From the NCBI GenBank assembly GCA_036003885.1, contig DASYSA010000222.1, forward strand, positions 1-5,583: 5,583 nucleotides of DNA, read 5' to 3'. The position numbers were made by a program, and so were the translations under genes. This document shows, one piece after another, positions 1-5,561 of this stretch. The notes beneath the pieces are model-generated. The model was not told the DNA's origin and made no database searches. It saw only the letters and a list, made by a program, of their open reading frames with translations. The stretch is from DASYSA01 sp036003885 (GTDB taxonomy: Bacteria > Acidobacteriota > Blastocatellia > UBA7656). How positions within the stretch are numbered: position 1 is the stretch's first letter; each line of letters starts with the position of its first letter.

Positions 1-1
1 A

Positions 2-496
2 CCCCTCAAGCGAGAGCACGGGTTCCCGCTGAGAATTTATATTCCCGACATACACGGAATGAAGCAGCCCAAATGGATCGAATCCATCGAGGGGACGGAC
101 CATTGGGAGCCGGGCTACTGGGTAGAGCGCGGCTGGAACAAGGTGGCGCAGATGCATGCGACCTCGGTGATCGATACCGTGGCGGTGGATATGACCATCA
201 TCGGAGCCGATCAACGCAAGCTGGTACCGATTGGAGGAATTGCGCACGCGGGGGCGCGCGGAATATCCAAGGTCGAAGTGCAGGTAGATGACGGTCCGTG
301 GCAGCAGGCGGCCTTGCGTACGCCGATGTCACCGTTGACCTGGGTCATCTGGCGCTACGATTGGCCGTATCAGTCCGGCAAGCACACCTTTACTGTTCGT
401 TGCGATGCAGGAAACGGTACGACGCAGATCGCGACACCCAGTCCGCCGGAGCCAAACGGGGCGACAGGCCTACACAGCAAGTCGATGATGTTGTGA
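2..496 (+). CDS. Sulfite-oxidase-family molybdopterin oxidoreductase, C-terminal part (5' end outside window)
   Basis: The frame is open from base 2 and already coding there, so the gene begins upstream; the ATG at 59 is internal. The first residues, REHGFPLRIYIPDIHGMKQP and then KWI, match the end of the SUOX molybdopterin-domain fold (HGxPLR...P...G.K..KW). After this come about 130 residues of the Mo-co dimerisation (Ig-like) domain. Typical features there are GIAHAGARGISKVEVQVDDG, the tryptophan-rich WVIWRYDWP strand, and a tail ending PPEPNGATGLHS, close to the family's usual P.PDGA.G.H ending. The molybdenum-ligating cysteine and any signal peptide or haem domain lie outside the window. 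The substrate (sulfite, sulfane or another oxyanion) therefore cannot be decided. A 52-base gap separates it from the response regulator downstream, so co-transcription is possible but not shown. Confidence 0.88.
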   Translation, partial: PLKREHGFPLRIYIPDIHGMKQPKWIESIEGTDHWEPGYWVERGWNKVAQMHATSVIDTVAVDMTIIGADQRKLVPIGGIAHAGARGISKVEVQVDDGPWQQAALRTPMSPLTWVIWRYDWPYQSGKHTFTVRCDAGNGTTQIATPSPPEPNGATGLHSKSMML

Positions 497-538
497 AAGA
501 TCGCCAACACCAGATTGCGCAGTTGAGGCGTTTACAAC

Positions 539-542
539 AGGG
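539..542 (+). promoter_or_regulatory. Ribosome binding site (AGGG) for the FixJ-like regulator
   Basis: AGGG lies six bases before the ATG at 549. A stronger-looking GAGG at 525-528 is 20 bases away, too far to serve this start. No other ATG, GTG or TTG occurs in frame between the upstream TGA (486-488) and 549, so this site supports the ATG at 549. Confidence 0.5.
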
Positions 543-548
543 CTGCAA

Positions 549-1178
549 ATGGCGTCCGCGGATGCTCCCACGGTGTTCATCATTGATGATGATGCCGGCG
601 TACGAGCATCGATACGGGGTCTGCTGAAATCGGCGGGCTTGCGGTCGGAAGGGTTCGAGACGGCGGAACAGTTTCTGCAGAGAAAGGCCGCGGAGGGTCC
701 CAGTTGCCTGATATTGGACGTGAGCCTTCCTGGAATGAATGGCCTGGAGTTCCAGCAGCGCCTGAGGAACGCGGGCATCCACATCCCCGTCATTTTCGTT
801 ACTGCGTACGGTGATATTCCGATGACCGTAAAGGCCATGAAGTCGGGTGCCGTAGAATTCTTGACCAAGCCTTTTGACGACGAGGAGCTACTGGAAGCTA
901 TTCAGCAAGCTCTGGCACGCGACTCCGCCAGTCGGCAAGAGCGAGCGGAGATTACTGCTATGCAGAGCCGCTACGACACGCTGACGCAGCGCGAGCACGA
1001 AGTCATGAAGCTGGTGGTTTCGGGAATGCTCAATAAGCAGATTGCTTCCGAACTCGGGACCAGCGAAATCACCGTTAAAGTTCATCGCGCTCAGGTCATG
1101 CACAAGATGCAGGCTGGCTCCCTTGCTGAACTCGTCAGAATGGCGGAGAAGCTCCAGCTGTTTCGACCTGGTGAATAG
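549..1178 (+). CDS. FixJ/NarL-family response regulator (receiver + LuxR-type HTH)
   Basis: A 209-residue cytoplasmic two-component response regulator of normal length for FixJ-like proteins. The receiver spans about residues 7-122. It has the acidic cluster D13-D15, phosphoacceptor D57 (LILDVSLPGMNG), switch threonine T85 (VIFVTAYGD) and lysine K107 (FLTKPFDDEELL). A linker of about 20 residues leads to a LuxR/GerE HTH at about 145-202: LTQREHEVMKLVVSGMLNKQ, then IASELGTSEITVKVHRAQVM with the recognition helix around TVKVHRAQV. All key residues are intact, so phosphorylation-dependent DNA binding is expected from the family. No cognate kinase is in the window. The stop codon abuts the first copy of the repeated promoter region (1178 onward). 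This makes the protein a natural candidate to bind the dyad in both copies; that is inference. The receiver resembles the one at 3162-3515 (shared GAVEFLTKPFDDE), so the two are paralogous modules. Confidence 0.95.
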   Translation: MASADAPTVFIIDDDAGVRASIRGLLKSAGLRSEGFETAEQFLQRKAAEGPSCLILDVSLPGMNGLEFQQRLRNAGIHIPVIFVTAYGDIPMTVKAMKSGAVEFLTKPFDDEELLEAIQQALARDSASRQERAEITAMQSRYDTLTQREHEVMKLVVSGMLNKQIASELGTSEITVKVHRAQVMHKMQAGSLAELVRMAEKLQLFRPGE

Positions 1179-1289
1179 ACTTTGCCCAATCTCCGACTTT
1201 GCGCCCTATACCAAAGCATAATTGCGTGCTCTGTTGGGCCGGAGTATTTTTCACGCAGGTGACCACCGAGAAGACGGAGTGAAACTATG
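1178..1289 (+). repeat. Promoter-leader repeat, copy A
   Basis: This copy matches 3063-3164. It opens with GACTTTgCCCAATcTCCGAC (18 of 20 bases as in copy B). A 7-base insertion follows, which repeats ACTTTGC (1179-1185 and 1196-1202). Then comes a 25-bp block identical in both copies (1204-1228), 10 diverged bases, and the identical CCGGAGTATT (1239-1248). Weaker similarity continues through an ACCGAGAAGA leader to the start codon of the acidic protein. Confidence 0.85.
1204..1250 (+). promoter_or_regulatory. Sigma-70-type promoter with upstream activator dyad (copy A)
   Basis: The identical block contains an imperfect inverted repeat, TATAC (1207-1211) and GCATA (1216-1220) around CAAA, with 4 of 5 base pairs complementary. 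Directly downstream are a -35-like TTGCGT (1222-1227), a 17-base spacer and a -10-like TATTTT (1245-1250). With transcription starting near 1257 the dyad centre would be at about -43, a usual position for FixJ/NarL-type activators at weak promoters. The same elements at the same spacing occur in copy B, and the spacer diverges while the elements do not. The elements are read directly; activator binding and its identity are inference. Confidence 0.6.
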
Positions 1290-1556
1290 GCTGGAGCAAA
1301 ACCGCGCAAAGACGATGAACTCGGCCCAGATTCGGCGGGACAGTCCGGCGCCATTCAACAGATACCCGATGAAGCCGAAGCAGATTCCGAGAGCGTGGAG
1401 GAACTGGCTGAAGAGGGGAATGCTTACGAAGCCGATGCTGTAACCGGCGTAGAGGACGCCAGGGATCCTGACGTTTCCGAAGTGATCACGCGCGAAGTGC
1501 CGGAAGATGATGTCCCCGCCGAGTACCGACAGGACGGGGACGAGCACGTTGCGTAA
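1287..1556 (+). CDS. Small highly acidic protein of unknown function
   Basis: An 89-residue protein with about 28 Asp/Glu against 6 Lys/Arg, so strongly acidic. It has no cysteine, no signal peptide and no membrane segment, and is probably cytoplasmic. Only the first dozen residues (MAGAKPRKDDELG) are mixed in charge. A central ESVEELAEEGNAYEADAVTG segment looks helical, followed by VEDA and REVPEDDVPAEY. From memory this pattern resembles small conserved proteobacterial proteins annotated only as hypothetical; I know no function for them. The start is well supported: GGAG at 1276-1279 sits seven bases before the ATG, and the leader matches that of the receiver gene at 3162. It is the first gene after promoter copy A, and the flavoprotein follows 66 bases after its stop, which suggests a shared transcript. 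Low complexity lowers certainty about family, not about coding. Confidence 0.75.
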   Translation: MAGAKPRKDDELGPDSAGQSGAIQQIPDEAEADSESVEELAEEGNAYEADAVTGVEDARDPDVSEVITREVPEDDVPAEYRQDGDEHVA

Positions 1557-1622
1557 AGACACAAGTGCCGCTCTGTCCTCTCGCGATCGGCAAAAGTGCT
1601 CGAAAAAAAATGGTCCGCCGTG

Positions 1623-3050
1623 ATGAATGTTGATATTGCTGTTCTCGGGGGCGGTCCCGGGGGCTACACCGCTGCAATTCGGGCTGCGCAGCTCGGTGCT
1701 AAGGTCGCTTGTATCGAGCGCGCACCCGAGTTGGGCGGCACGTGCCTACGCATCGGCTGCATTCCCACCAAGGCATGGGTGCAGACGGCATTTGCGCTAA
1801 AACAGGCCGAAGAGACGTTCGATAAGCTTGGCATCAGGCTCGACGGCTTGCGTCTCGAGTTCGCGAAGGCGAACGCGTGGAAGGCCGCGGTGGTGAAGCA
1901 GATGACGCAAGGCATTGCATTCCTGTTCAAGGCCAATGGGGTCAAGTGGGTTAAGGGAACGGGAACCTTCAAAGACGCGAACACGATTGCCGTTAAGGAT
2001 GGAGAAGACGTGAACTTTAGGTCGGCGATTATCGCCACGGGGTCGTTCCCGCTGCTACCGTCGATCGAGGGGATCGAGTCGAATCGGTGCGTCGATTCCG
2101 AGGGCCTGCTCGCCCAGACTGAGATTCCTCAACGCCTCGTGATCCTCGGCGGTGGCGTCATCGGGTGCGAGTTCGCTTCGATATTCCAGCGCTTCGGCAG
2201 TAATGTCACGATCATAGAGATGCTCCAGTCACTGATCCCGCAGGAAGACGCCGACGCCTCGAAGGAGCTGGCGAAACAGTTCAGCAAGCGCGGCATGACG
2301 CTGCATTTCGGAAAAAAGTGTATCCGGATCCAAGATGCCGGATCGGAGTTGACCGTCCACTTTGGAGCCGGCGAGAGCGTCAAGGCTGACCTGATGCTCT
2401 TCTGCATTGGGCGTGCGCCGATGGTCGAGGGAATAGGTCTTGAGGCAATCGGCGTCAACTTCGACAAGCGGAAAGGCATCGCGACCGACAAACATCGGCG
2501 CACAACCGTCCCGCACATTTATGCTGTCGGCGACTGCGCCGGCTACTGGCAGCTAGCTCACACCGCCTTCCGGGAGGGCGAGGTAGCGGCGGAGAACGCC
2601 TGCGGGCACGACGCCTCGGTCGATAACCGCGCCGTCCCGCACCCGATCTACACGGATCCGGAAATCGCCAGTGTCGGCCTCACGGAGGCGCAGGCGCGCG
2701 AACAATACGGCGACGATATCGCTACCGGGATCTTCCCTTGGGTCGCCAATGCGCGCGCCGTGATGCAGAACGAGACGGTCGGCTGGGTGAAGTCGATCCA
2801 CGAAACGCGGAACGGCGAGTTGCTCGGCCTCGTGATGGTCGGCCCGCATGTGACCGACATGATCGAGACAGGCGTCGTCGCCATCGACGCTGAAGCCACT
2901 GTTGAGACTGTCGCAGACAGCATAGCGCCACACCCGACGTTGTCAGAGGCGATCAAGGGAGCAAGCCTTGTCGCACTCGGACGGGCCATCGACATCCCGA
3001 ATCGGAAGCGCGCGCCGGGAGCCGCACCCCGTAGGACCTCCGCAGCCTGA
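1623..3050 (+). CDS. Dihydrolipoamide dehydrogenase-type flavoprotein (class I pyridine nucleotide-disulfide oxidoreductase)
   Basis: A 475-residue cytoplasmic FAD enzyme expected to oxidise dihydrolipoyl groups with NAD+. The FAD-binding fold is at the N-terminus (VLGGGPGGYTAAI, 7-19). The redox disulfide is C41/C46 in GGTCLRIGCIPTKA. ATGS at 138-141 and the NAD-binding GGGVIGCE (176-183), with acidic E199 at the strand end favouring NAD, come next. The second FAD motif is YAVGDCAG (300-307). The dimerisation domain carries the catalytic pair H437/E442 in HPTLSEA. There is no MerA-type C-terminal cysteine pair, and H437 argues against simple NADH oxidases. The last 17 or so residues form a basic Arg/Ala/Pro tail. 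ATG 1623 is chosen because the family begins within a few residues of the GGGPGG fold; a GTG at 1596 in the same frame would add nine residues. Neither start has a good ribosome binding site. No E1, E2 or lipoate-domain gene is visible, so the partner complex is unknown. Confidence 0.92.
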   Translation: MNVDIAVLGGGPGGYTAAIRAAQLGAKVACIERAPELGGTCLRIGCIPTKAWVQTAFALKQAEETFDKLGIRLDGLRLEFAKANAWKAAVVKQMTQGIAFLFKANGVKWVKGTGTFKDANTIAVKDGEDVNFRSAIIATGSFPLLPSIEGIESNRCVDSEGLLAQTEIPQRLVILGGGVIGCEFASIFQRFGSNVTIIEMLQSLIPQEDADASKELAKQFSKRGMTLHFGKKCIRIQDAGSELTVHFGAGESVKADLMLFCIGRAPMVEGIGLEAIGVNFDKRKGIATDKHRRTTVPHIYAVGDCAGYWQLAHTAFREGEVAAENACGHDASVDNRAVPHPIYTDPEIASVGLTEAQAREQYGDDIATGIFPWVANARAVMQNETVGWVKSIHETRNGELLGLVMVGPHVTDMIETGVVAIDAEATVETVADSIAPHPTLSEAIKGASLVALGRAIDIPNRKRAPGAAPRRTSAA

Positions 3051-3081
3051 ACTTGCAAAATCGACTTTCCCCAATTTCCGA

Positions 3082-3128
3082 CCCTATACCAAAGCATAAT
3101 TGCGTGTCTTCCCGCACCGGAGTATTCG
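3082..3128 (+). promoter_or_regulatory. Sigma-70-type promoter with upstream activator dyad (copy B)
   Basis: The dyad is TATAC (3085-3089) and GCATA (3094-3098), the -35 is TTGCGT (3100-3105), the spacer is 17 bases and the -10-like element is TATTCG (3123-3128), weaker than in copy A. The expected start point is near 3135. That would leave the ATG at 3138 almost without a leader and favours ATG 3162 for the gene. It drives the receiver and, presumably by read-through, the sigma-54 activator. Control by the FixJ-like regulator is inference. Confidence 0.55.
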
Positions 3129-3146
3129 TTAGGCAGCATGGCGACC

Positions 3147-3155
3147 GAGGAGAGG
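3147..3155 (+). promoter_or_regulatory. Strong ribosome binding site deciding the receiver start
   Basis: GAGGAGAGG ends six bases before ATG 3162. The upstream in-frame ATG at 3138 has only TAGG four bases away, and it falls in a leader whose counterpart in copy A is untranslated and lacks an ATG. Confidence 0.65.
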
Positions 3156-3161
3156 CCGAGA

Positions 3162-3515
3162 ATGGTTGCAATCGTCGACGACGACGTGTCAGTCCGGAGC
3201 GCCCTGCAGGGCCTGATGGATGAGGTTGGCTTTCCGGCTCGAGCGTACGCCTGCGCGGAGGATTTCCTGAACTCCGGCGAACAGCAACACACTGCATGTT
3301 TGATCGCCGATATCCGTTTACCGGGTATGTCAGGTCTGGAGCTCCAGTCAAAGCTAAACGGAAATCACCACAGGATTCCAATTCTCTTCATTACGGCCCA
3401 CGGTGACGAAAGAATGCGGTTGCAAGCTCTAAGGGCAGGAGCCGTGGAGTTTCTGACTAAACCGTTCGATGATGAACTGCTGCTCGATACTGTGCGAGCA
3501 GCACTCGAGAGTTGA
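3162..3515 (+). CDS. Stand-alone FixJ-type receiver-domain response regulator
   Basis: A 117-residue single receiver domain with no output domain. All phosphorylation residues are present: acidic cluster D6-D8 (VAIVDDD), phosphoacceptor D50 (LIADIRLPGMSG), T78 (ILFITAHGD) and K100 (FLTKPFDDELLL). The stop falls right after the last helix (AALES), where a receiver normally ends. ATG 3162 is preferred over ATG 3138 (eight residues longer) because of the strong ribosome binding site and the matching leader of promoter copy A. The reading frame continues beyond the TGA, without another stop, straight into the sigma-54 activator gene, so the pair may be a split NtrC-like regulator. As a free receiver it could act as a phosphate sink or relay, or control the downstream ATPase by contact; which one cannot be told from sequence. 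Confidence 0.9.
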   Translation: MVAIVDDDVSVRSALQGLMDEVGFPARAYACAEDFLNSGEQQHTACLIADIRLPGMSGLELQSKLNGNHHRIPILFITAHGDERMRLQALRAGAVEFLTKPFDDELLLDTVRAALES

Positions 3516-3557
3516 GCTTCTCAGATTGTCGCAGAAAGCCTTTTGGGTGGGTCCTCT
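3513..3557 (+). other. Single in-frame TGA between receiver and sigma-54 activator
   Basis: The receiver and the AAA+ gene lie in the same frame. After TGA 3513-3515 the frame reads on through a short linker (ASQIVAESL) with no further stop until 4590. Without the TGA one protein of about 477 residues would result, close to the size of NtrC-class regulators with receiver, AAA+ and HTH. No ATG occurs in frame until deep inside the AAA+ domain (just after GAFTGA). The downstream gene must therefore start at TTG 3543, GTG 3558 or TTG 3576, or depend on read-through. Being in the same frame would occur by chance one time in three, so this alone does not prove fission. Confidence 0.7.
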
Positions 3558-4592
3558 GTGGAAGGCATTAACAGGTTGCCGTCAGGTGAACAGGATTGCG
3601 CTGCGCGCCGATTTGAACAAATCATAGGCAACAGCCCTGCCCTCGAATCTGTGCTCGCGGAGCTGGAACGAGTGGCCCCGACCGATTCCACCGTGCTGAT
3701 CCTAGGAGAGACGGGTACCGGCAAGGAATTGATCGCCCGCGCTATTCACAACATCAGCCCACGCTGCGGACGCCCGTTCGTAAAGCTGAATTGTGCTGCC
3801 ATTCCCTTCGACTTGTTGGAGAGCGAACTATTTGGGCACGAGAAGGGCGCTTTCACAGGAGCTATCATGCAGAAGATCGGCCGGTTTGAAATGGCCGACA
3901 CAGGCACACTGTTCCTCGACGAAATAGGCGATATTCCGCTGGCGTTGCAGCCCAAACTGCTGCGGATCCTGCAAGAGCAAGAGTTCGAACGTCTCGGCAG
4001 TGGCCGGACGCATCACATCAACGTGCGTGTGGTCACCGCGACACATCGAGACTTAACAGAGATGGTCAGGCGACAAGAATTCCGCAGTGACCTCTACTAC
4101 CGTCTGAACGTATTTCCTGTCGTACTGCCCCCACTGCGGGAGCGCCGCCAAGATATCGCAAAGTTGGTCTGGCATTTTGTCGAGATCTGTTCCCGGCGTA
4201 TGGGTAAGGTGATTGATCATATCCCAAAGGAAACACTGGAGGCACTGATTTCGTATTCATGGCCCGGGAACGTGCGGGAACTTCAGAACCTGATCGAACG
4301 AGCCGTGATCCTGTCGAACGACGGGGTCCTTCCCAACCCTCTGCCGGTATCTGATAAGAGTCGGGTGAGCCCGATTCCTGCACAGGGCACCTTCAGGGAT
4401 TCCCAACGGGCCGTGATCCTGCAGACATTGCAGGCAGCAGGGTGGGTCGTCGGAGGACCCCATGGCGCCGCCGCTCGACTGGAACTGAAACGGACTACTT
4501 TGATTGCCAAAATGAAGAAGCTCGGGATCTCACGACCGGTGCGCCCAAACGAAAGACGGCCGAGCGAAGGGTTCTGGCAACCCGGCAACTGA
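3558..4592 (+). CDS. Sigma-54-dependent transcriptional activator (AAA+ and Fis-type HTH, no sensor domain)
   Basis: A bacterial enhancer-binding protein of 344 residues from GTG 3558. The AAA+ domain starts at about residue 19 (FEQIIGNSPA). It carries Walker A GETGTGKE (50-57), the sigma-54-contacting GAFTGA loop (97-102), Walker B TLFLDEIGD (117-125), ATHRDL (161-166), FRSDLYYRLNVF (175-186) and WPGNVREL (235-242). The Fis-type HTH is at about 280-324 (GAAARLELKRTTLIAKMKKL), followed by a 20-residue polar tail. The core and HTH resemble FhlA-type activators, yet the usual N-terminal GAF domain is absent; only about 18 residues precede the ATPase. All catalytic motifs are intact. GTG 3558 is chosen because GGGTGGG lies about six bases upstream; TTG 3543 adds five residues and is less likely. 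Its signal probably comes from a partner, the receiver encoded just upstream being the obvious candidate. No clear sigma-54 promoter (GG-N10-GC) was found in the intergenic gaps. Confidence 0.92.
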   Translation: MEGINRLPSGEQDCAARRFEQIIGNSPALESVLAELERVAPTDSTVLILGETGTGKELIARAIHNISPRCGRPFVKLNCAAIPFDLLESELFGHEKGAFTGAIMQKIGRFEMADTGTLFLDEIGDIPLALQPKLLRILQEQEFERLGSGRTHHINVRVVTATHRDLTEMVRRQEFRSDLYYRLNVFPVVLPPLRERRQDIAKLVWHFVEICSRRMGKVIDHIPKETLEALISYSWPGNVRELQNLIERAVILSNDGVLPNPLPVSDKSRVSPIPAQGTFRDSQRAVILQTLQAAGWVVGGPHGAAARLELKRTTLIAKMKKLGISRPVRPNERRPSEGFWQPGN

Positions 4593-4677
4593 CTGAGGAG
4601 TCCGAACCGCTGACTGGCATTCACCGGCTGTGTACTCGCAAGAACGACACCTCACGAACCACCCTGTTCAACTCGCT

Positions 4678-4682
4678 GGAGG
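4678..4682 (+). promoter_or_regulatory. Ribosome binding site GGAGG for the hydrolase
   Basis: A perfect GGAGG sits six bases before ATG 4689 and is the strongest translation signal in the window, so the start is secure. Confidence 0.8.
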
Positions 4683-4688
4683 TCCAAG

Positions 4689-5561
4689 ATGATCAGGTTT
4701 CGCCATGCTACCGTCGATGACCACAAAATCTTTTGTCGTGAGGCCGGACCCAATGCTTCTCCCACTATCTTGCTGCTGCACGGCTTTCCCACATCTTCGC
4801 ATATGTTCCGCAATCTGATTCCAGCGCTGGCTGATCGCTACCATGTGGTGGCACCCGATCTGCCGGGCTTCGGCTTCTCCGATGTACCCGACCGCAAGCG
4901 GTACCGTTACACATTCGAGAATCTGGCGAAGACCATCGACAGCTTCACCCAAGCAATTGGTTTGGATCAATACGCGATTTACGTCTTCGATTATGGTGCC
5001 CCGGTCGGGTTTCGCCTTGCTTTGGCGCATCCGGAGCGGATCACCGCCATCATTTCGCAGAACGGAAACGCCTACGAGGAGGGCCTGAGCCAAGGCTGGA
5101 ACCCCATCCAGAAGTACTGGAAGGAGCCAACCGCCGAGAATCGCGCAGCCCTGCGCGAATTCCTCACGCCGAAGGCGACCAAGTCACAGTACCTCTATGG
5201 CGTCCAGGACGAGGCGCTGGTGGCACCCGAGGCCTACACACTGGATTCCGCGCTGCTGGGCCGGCCCAGCAATGACGAAATCCAACTCGACCTGTTCCTG
5301 GACTACGCCAGCAACGTCGCGCTCTATCCGAAGTTCCAGGAGTATTTCCGCACGAAACGCCCGCCGTTGCTCGCGGTCTGGGGCAAGGACGATCCGTTCT
5401 TTTTGCCTTCGGGCGCGGAGGCGTTCAAACGTAATAACCCGGCTGCCGAGGTGCATTTTTACGACACGGGCCATTTTGCCCTGGAGACGCATGCGCAGGA
5501 GATCGCCAATGCCATTCGCGAGTTCCTTGGCCGCAAGCTGAAAGTACAGGCTGCCGCGTAA
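4689..5561 (+). CDS. Alpha/beta hydrolase, epoxide hydrolase/haloalkane dehalogenase-like
   Basis: A complete 290-residue hydrolase with no signal peptide, so probably cytoplasmic. The oxyanion-hole HGFPTSS is at 31-37. APDLPGFGFSD (55-65) is typical of the family. The nucleophile elbow is VFDYGAPVG with D101, an aspartate rather than the serine of esterases. The cap lies at about 130-215. The acid is D235 (or D234) in VWGKDDPFF and the base is H262 in DTGHFALE. An Asp nucleophile points to epoxide hydrolases, haloalkane dehalogenases or fluoroacetate dehalogenases. Dehalogenases usually have Trp next to the nucleophile (DWGG), whereas here it is Tyr (DYGA). The substrate is open; many proteins with this exact pattern are annotated only as alpha/beta hydrolases. 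The 96-base gap after the sigma-54 activator has no clear terminator and no copy of the dyad promoter, so it may be transcribed from upstream or from an unseen promoter. Confidence 0.93.
   Translation: MIRFRHATVDDHKIFCREAGPNASPTILLLHGFPTSSHMFRNLIPALADRYHVVAPDLPGFGFSDVPDRKRYRYTFENLAKTIDSFTQAIGLDQYAIYVFDYGAPVGFRLALAHPERITAIISQNGNAYEEGLSQGWNPIQKYWKEPTAENRAALREFLTPKATKSQYLYGVQDEALVAPEAYTLDSALLGRPSNDEIQLDLFLDYASNVALYPKFQEYFRTKRPPLLAVWGKDDPFFLPSGAEAFKRNNPAAEVHFYDTGHFALETHAQEIANAIREFLGRKLKVQAAA

Larger units (their letters stand above)
3063..3164 (+). repeat. Promoter-leader repeat, copy B
   Basis: This is the second copy of the region at 1178-1289. It starts 12 bases after the flavoprotein stop with GACTTTcCCCAATtTCCGAC and lacks the 7-base insertion of copy A. 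The 25-bp identical block is at 3082-3106 and CCGGAGTATT at 3117-3126, the same 35-base offset as in copy A. Similarity continues weakly through ACCGAGGAGA to an ATGG at 3162-3165, matching ATGG at 1287-1290. Confidence 0.85.

Noticed and set aside
522..538. GTTG...CAAC inverted repeat as an FNR/FixK-type box before the FixJ-like gene
   Set aside because: The half-sites and spacing do not fit TTGAT-N4-ATCAA, and a four-base dyad is expected by chance.
1557..1610. Terminator between the acidic protein and the flavoprotein
   Set aside because: The only inverted repeat, TGCCG/CGGCA, has five pairs and a 17-base loop, and it is followed by A rather than T residues on the coding strand.
3138..3161. 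ATG 3138 as start of the receiver gene
   Set aside because: It has only a weak, close TAGG and would lie about three bases from the predicted transcription start. ATG 3162 has a strong GAGGAGAGG at ideal spacing and a matching leader in the other promoter copy.
2648..3292. 214-residue open frame on the minus strand across the flavoprotein end and promoter copy B
   Set aside because: It runs antisense to conserved flavoprotein and receiver sequence, shows no domain, and is explained by codon bias on the opposite strand.
3513..3515. In-frame TGA as a selenocysteine codon
   Set aside because: It lies in a linker just after a complete receiver domain, no catalytic selenocysteine would be expected there, and no SECIS-like hairpin was evident downstream.
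4611..4630. Sigma-54 promoter before the hydrolase (TGGCAT...GGCTG)
   Set aside because: The GG and GC elements are nine bases apart instead of the required ten, and the -12 part lacks TTGC.
4442..4720. 92-residue open frame overlapping the end of the sigma-54 activator
   Set aside because: It overlaps the conserved HTH region in another frame, has Arg-rich shadow-like composition and no recognisable domain.
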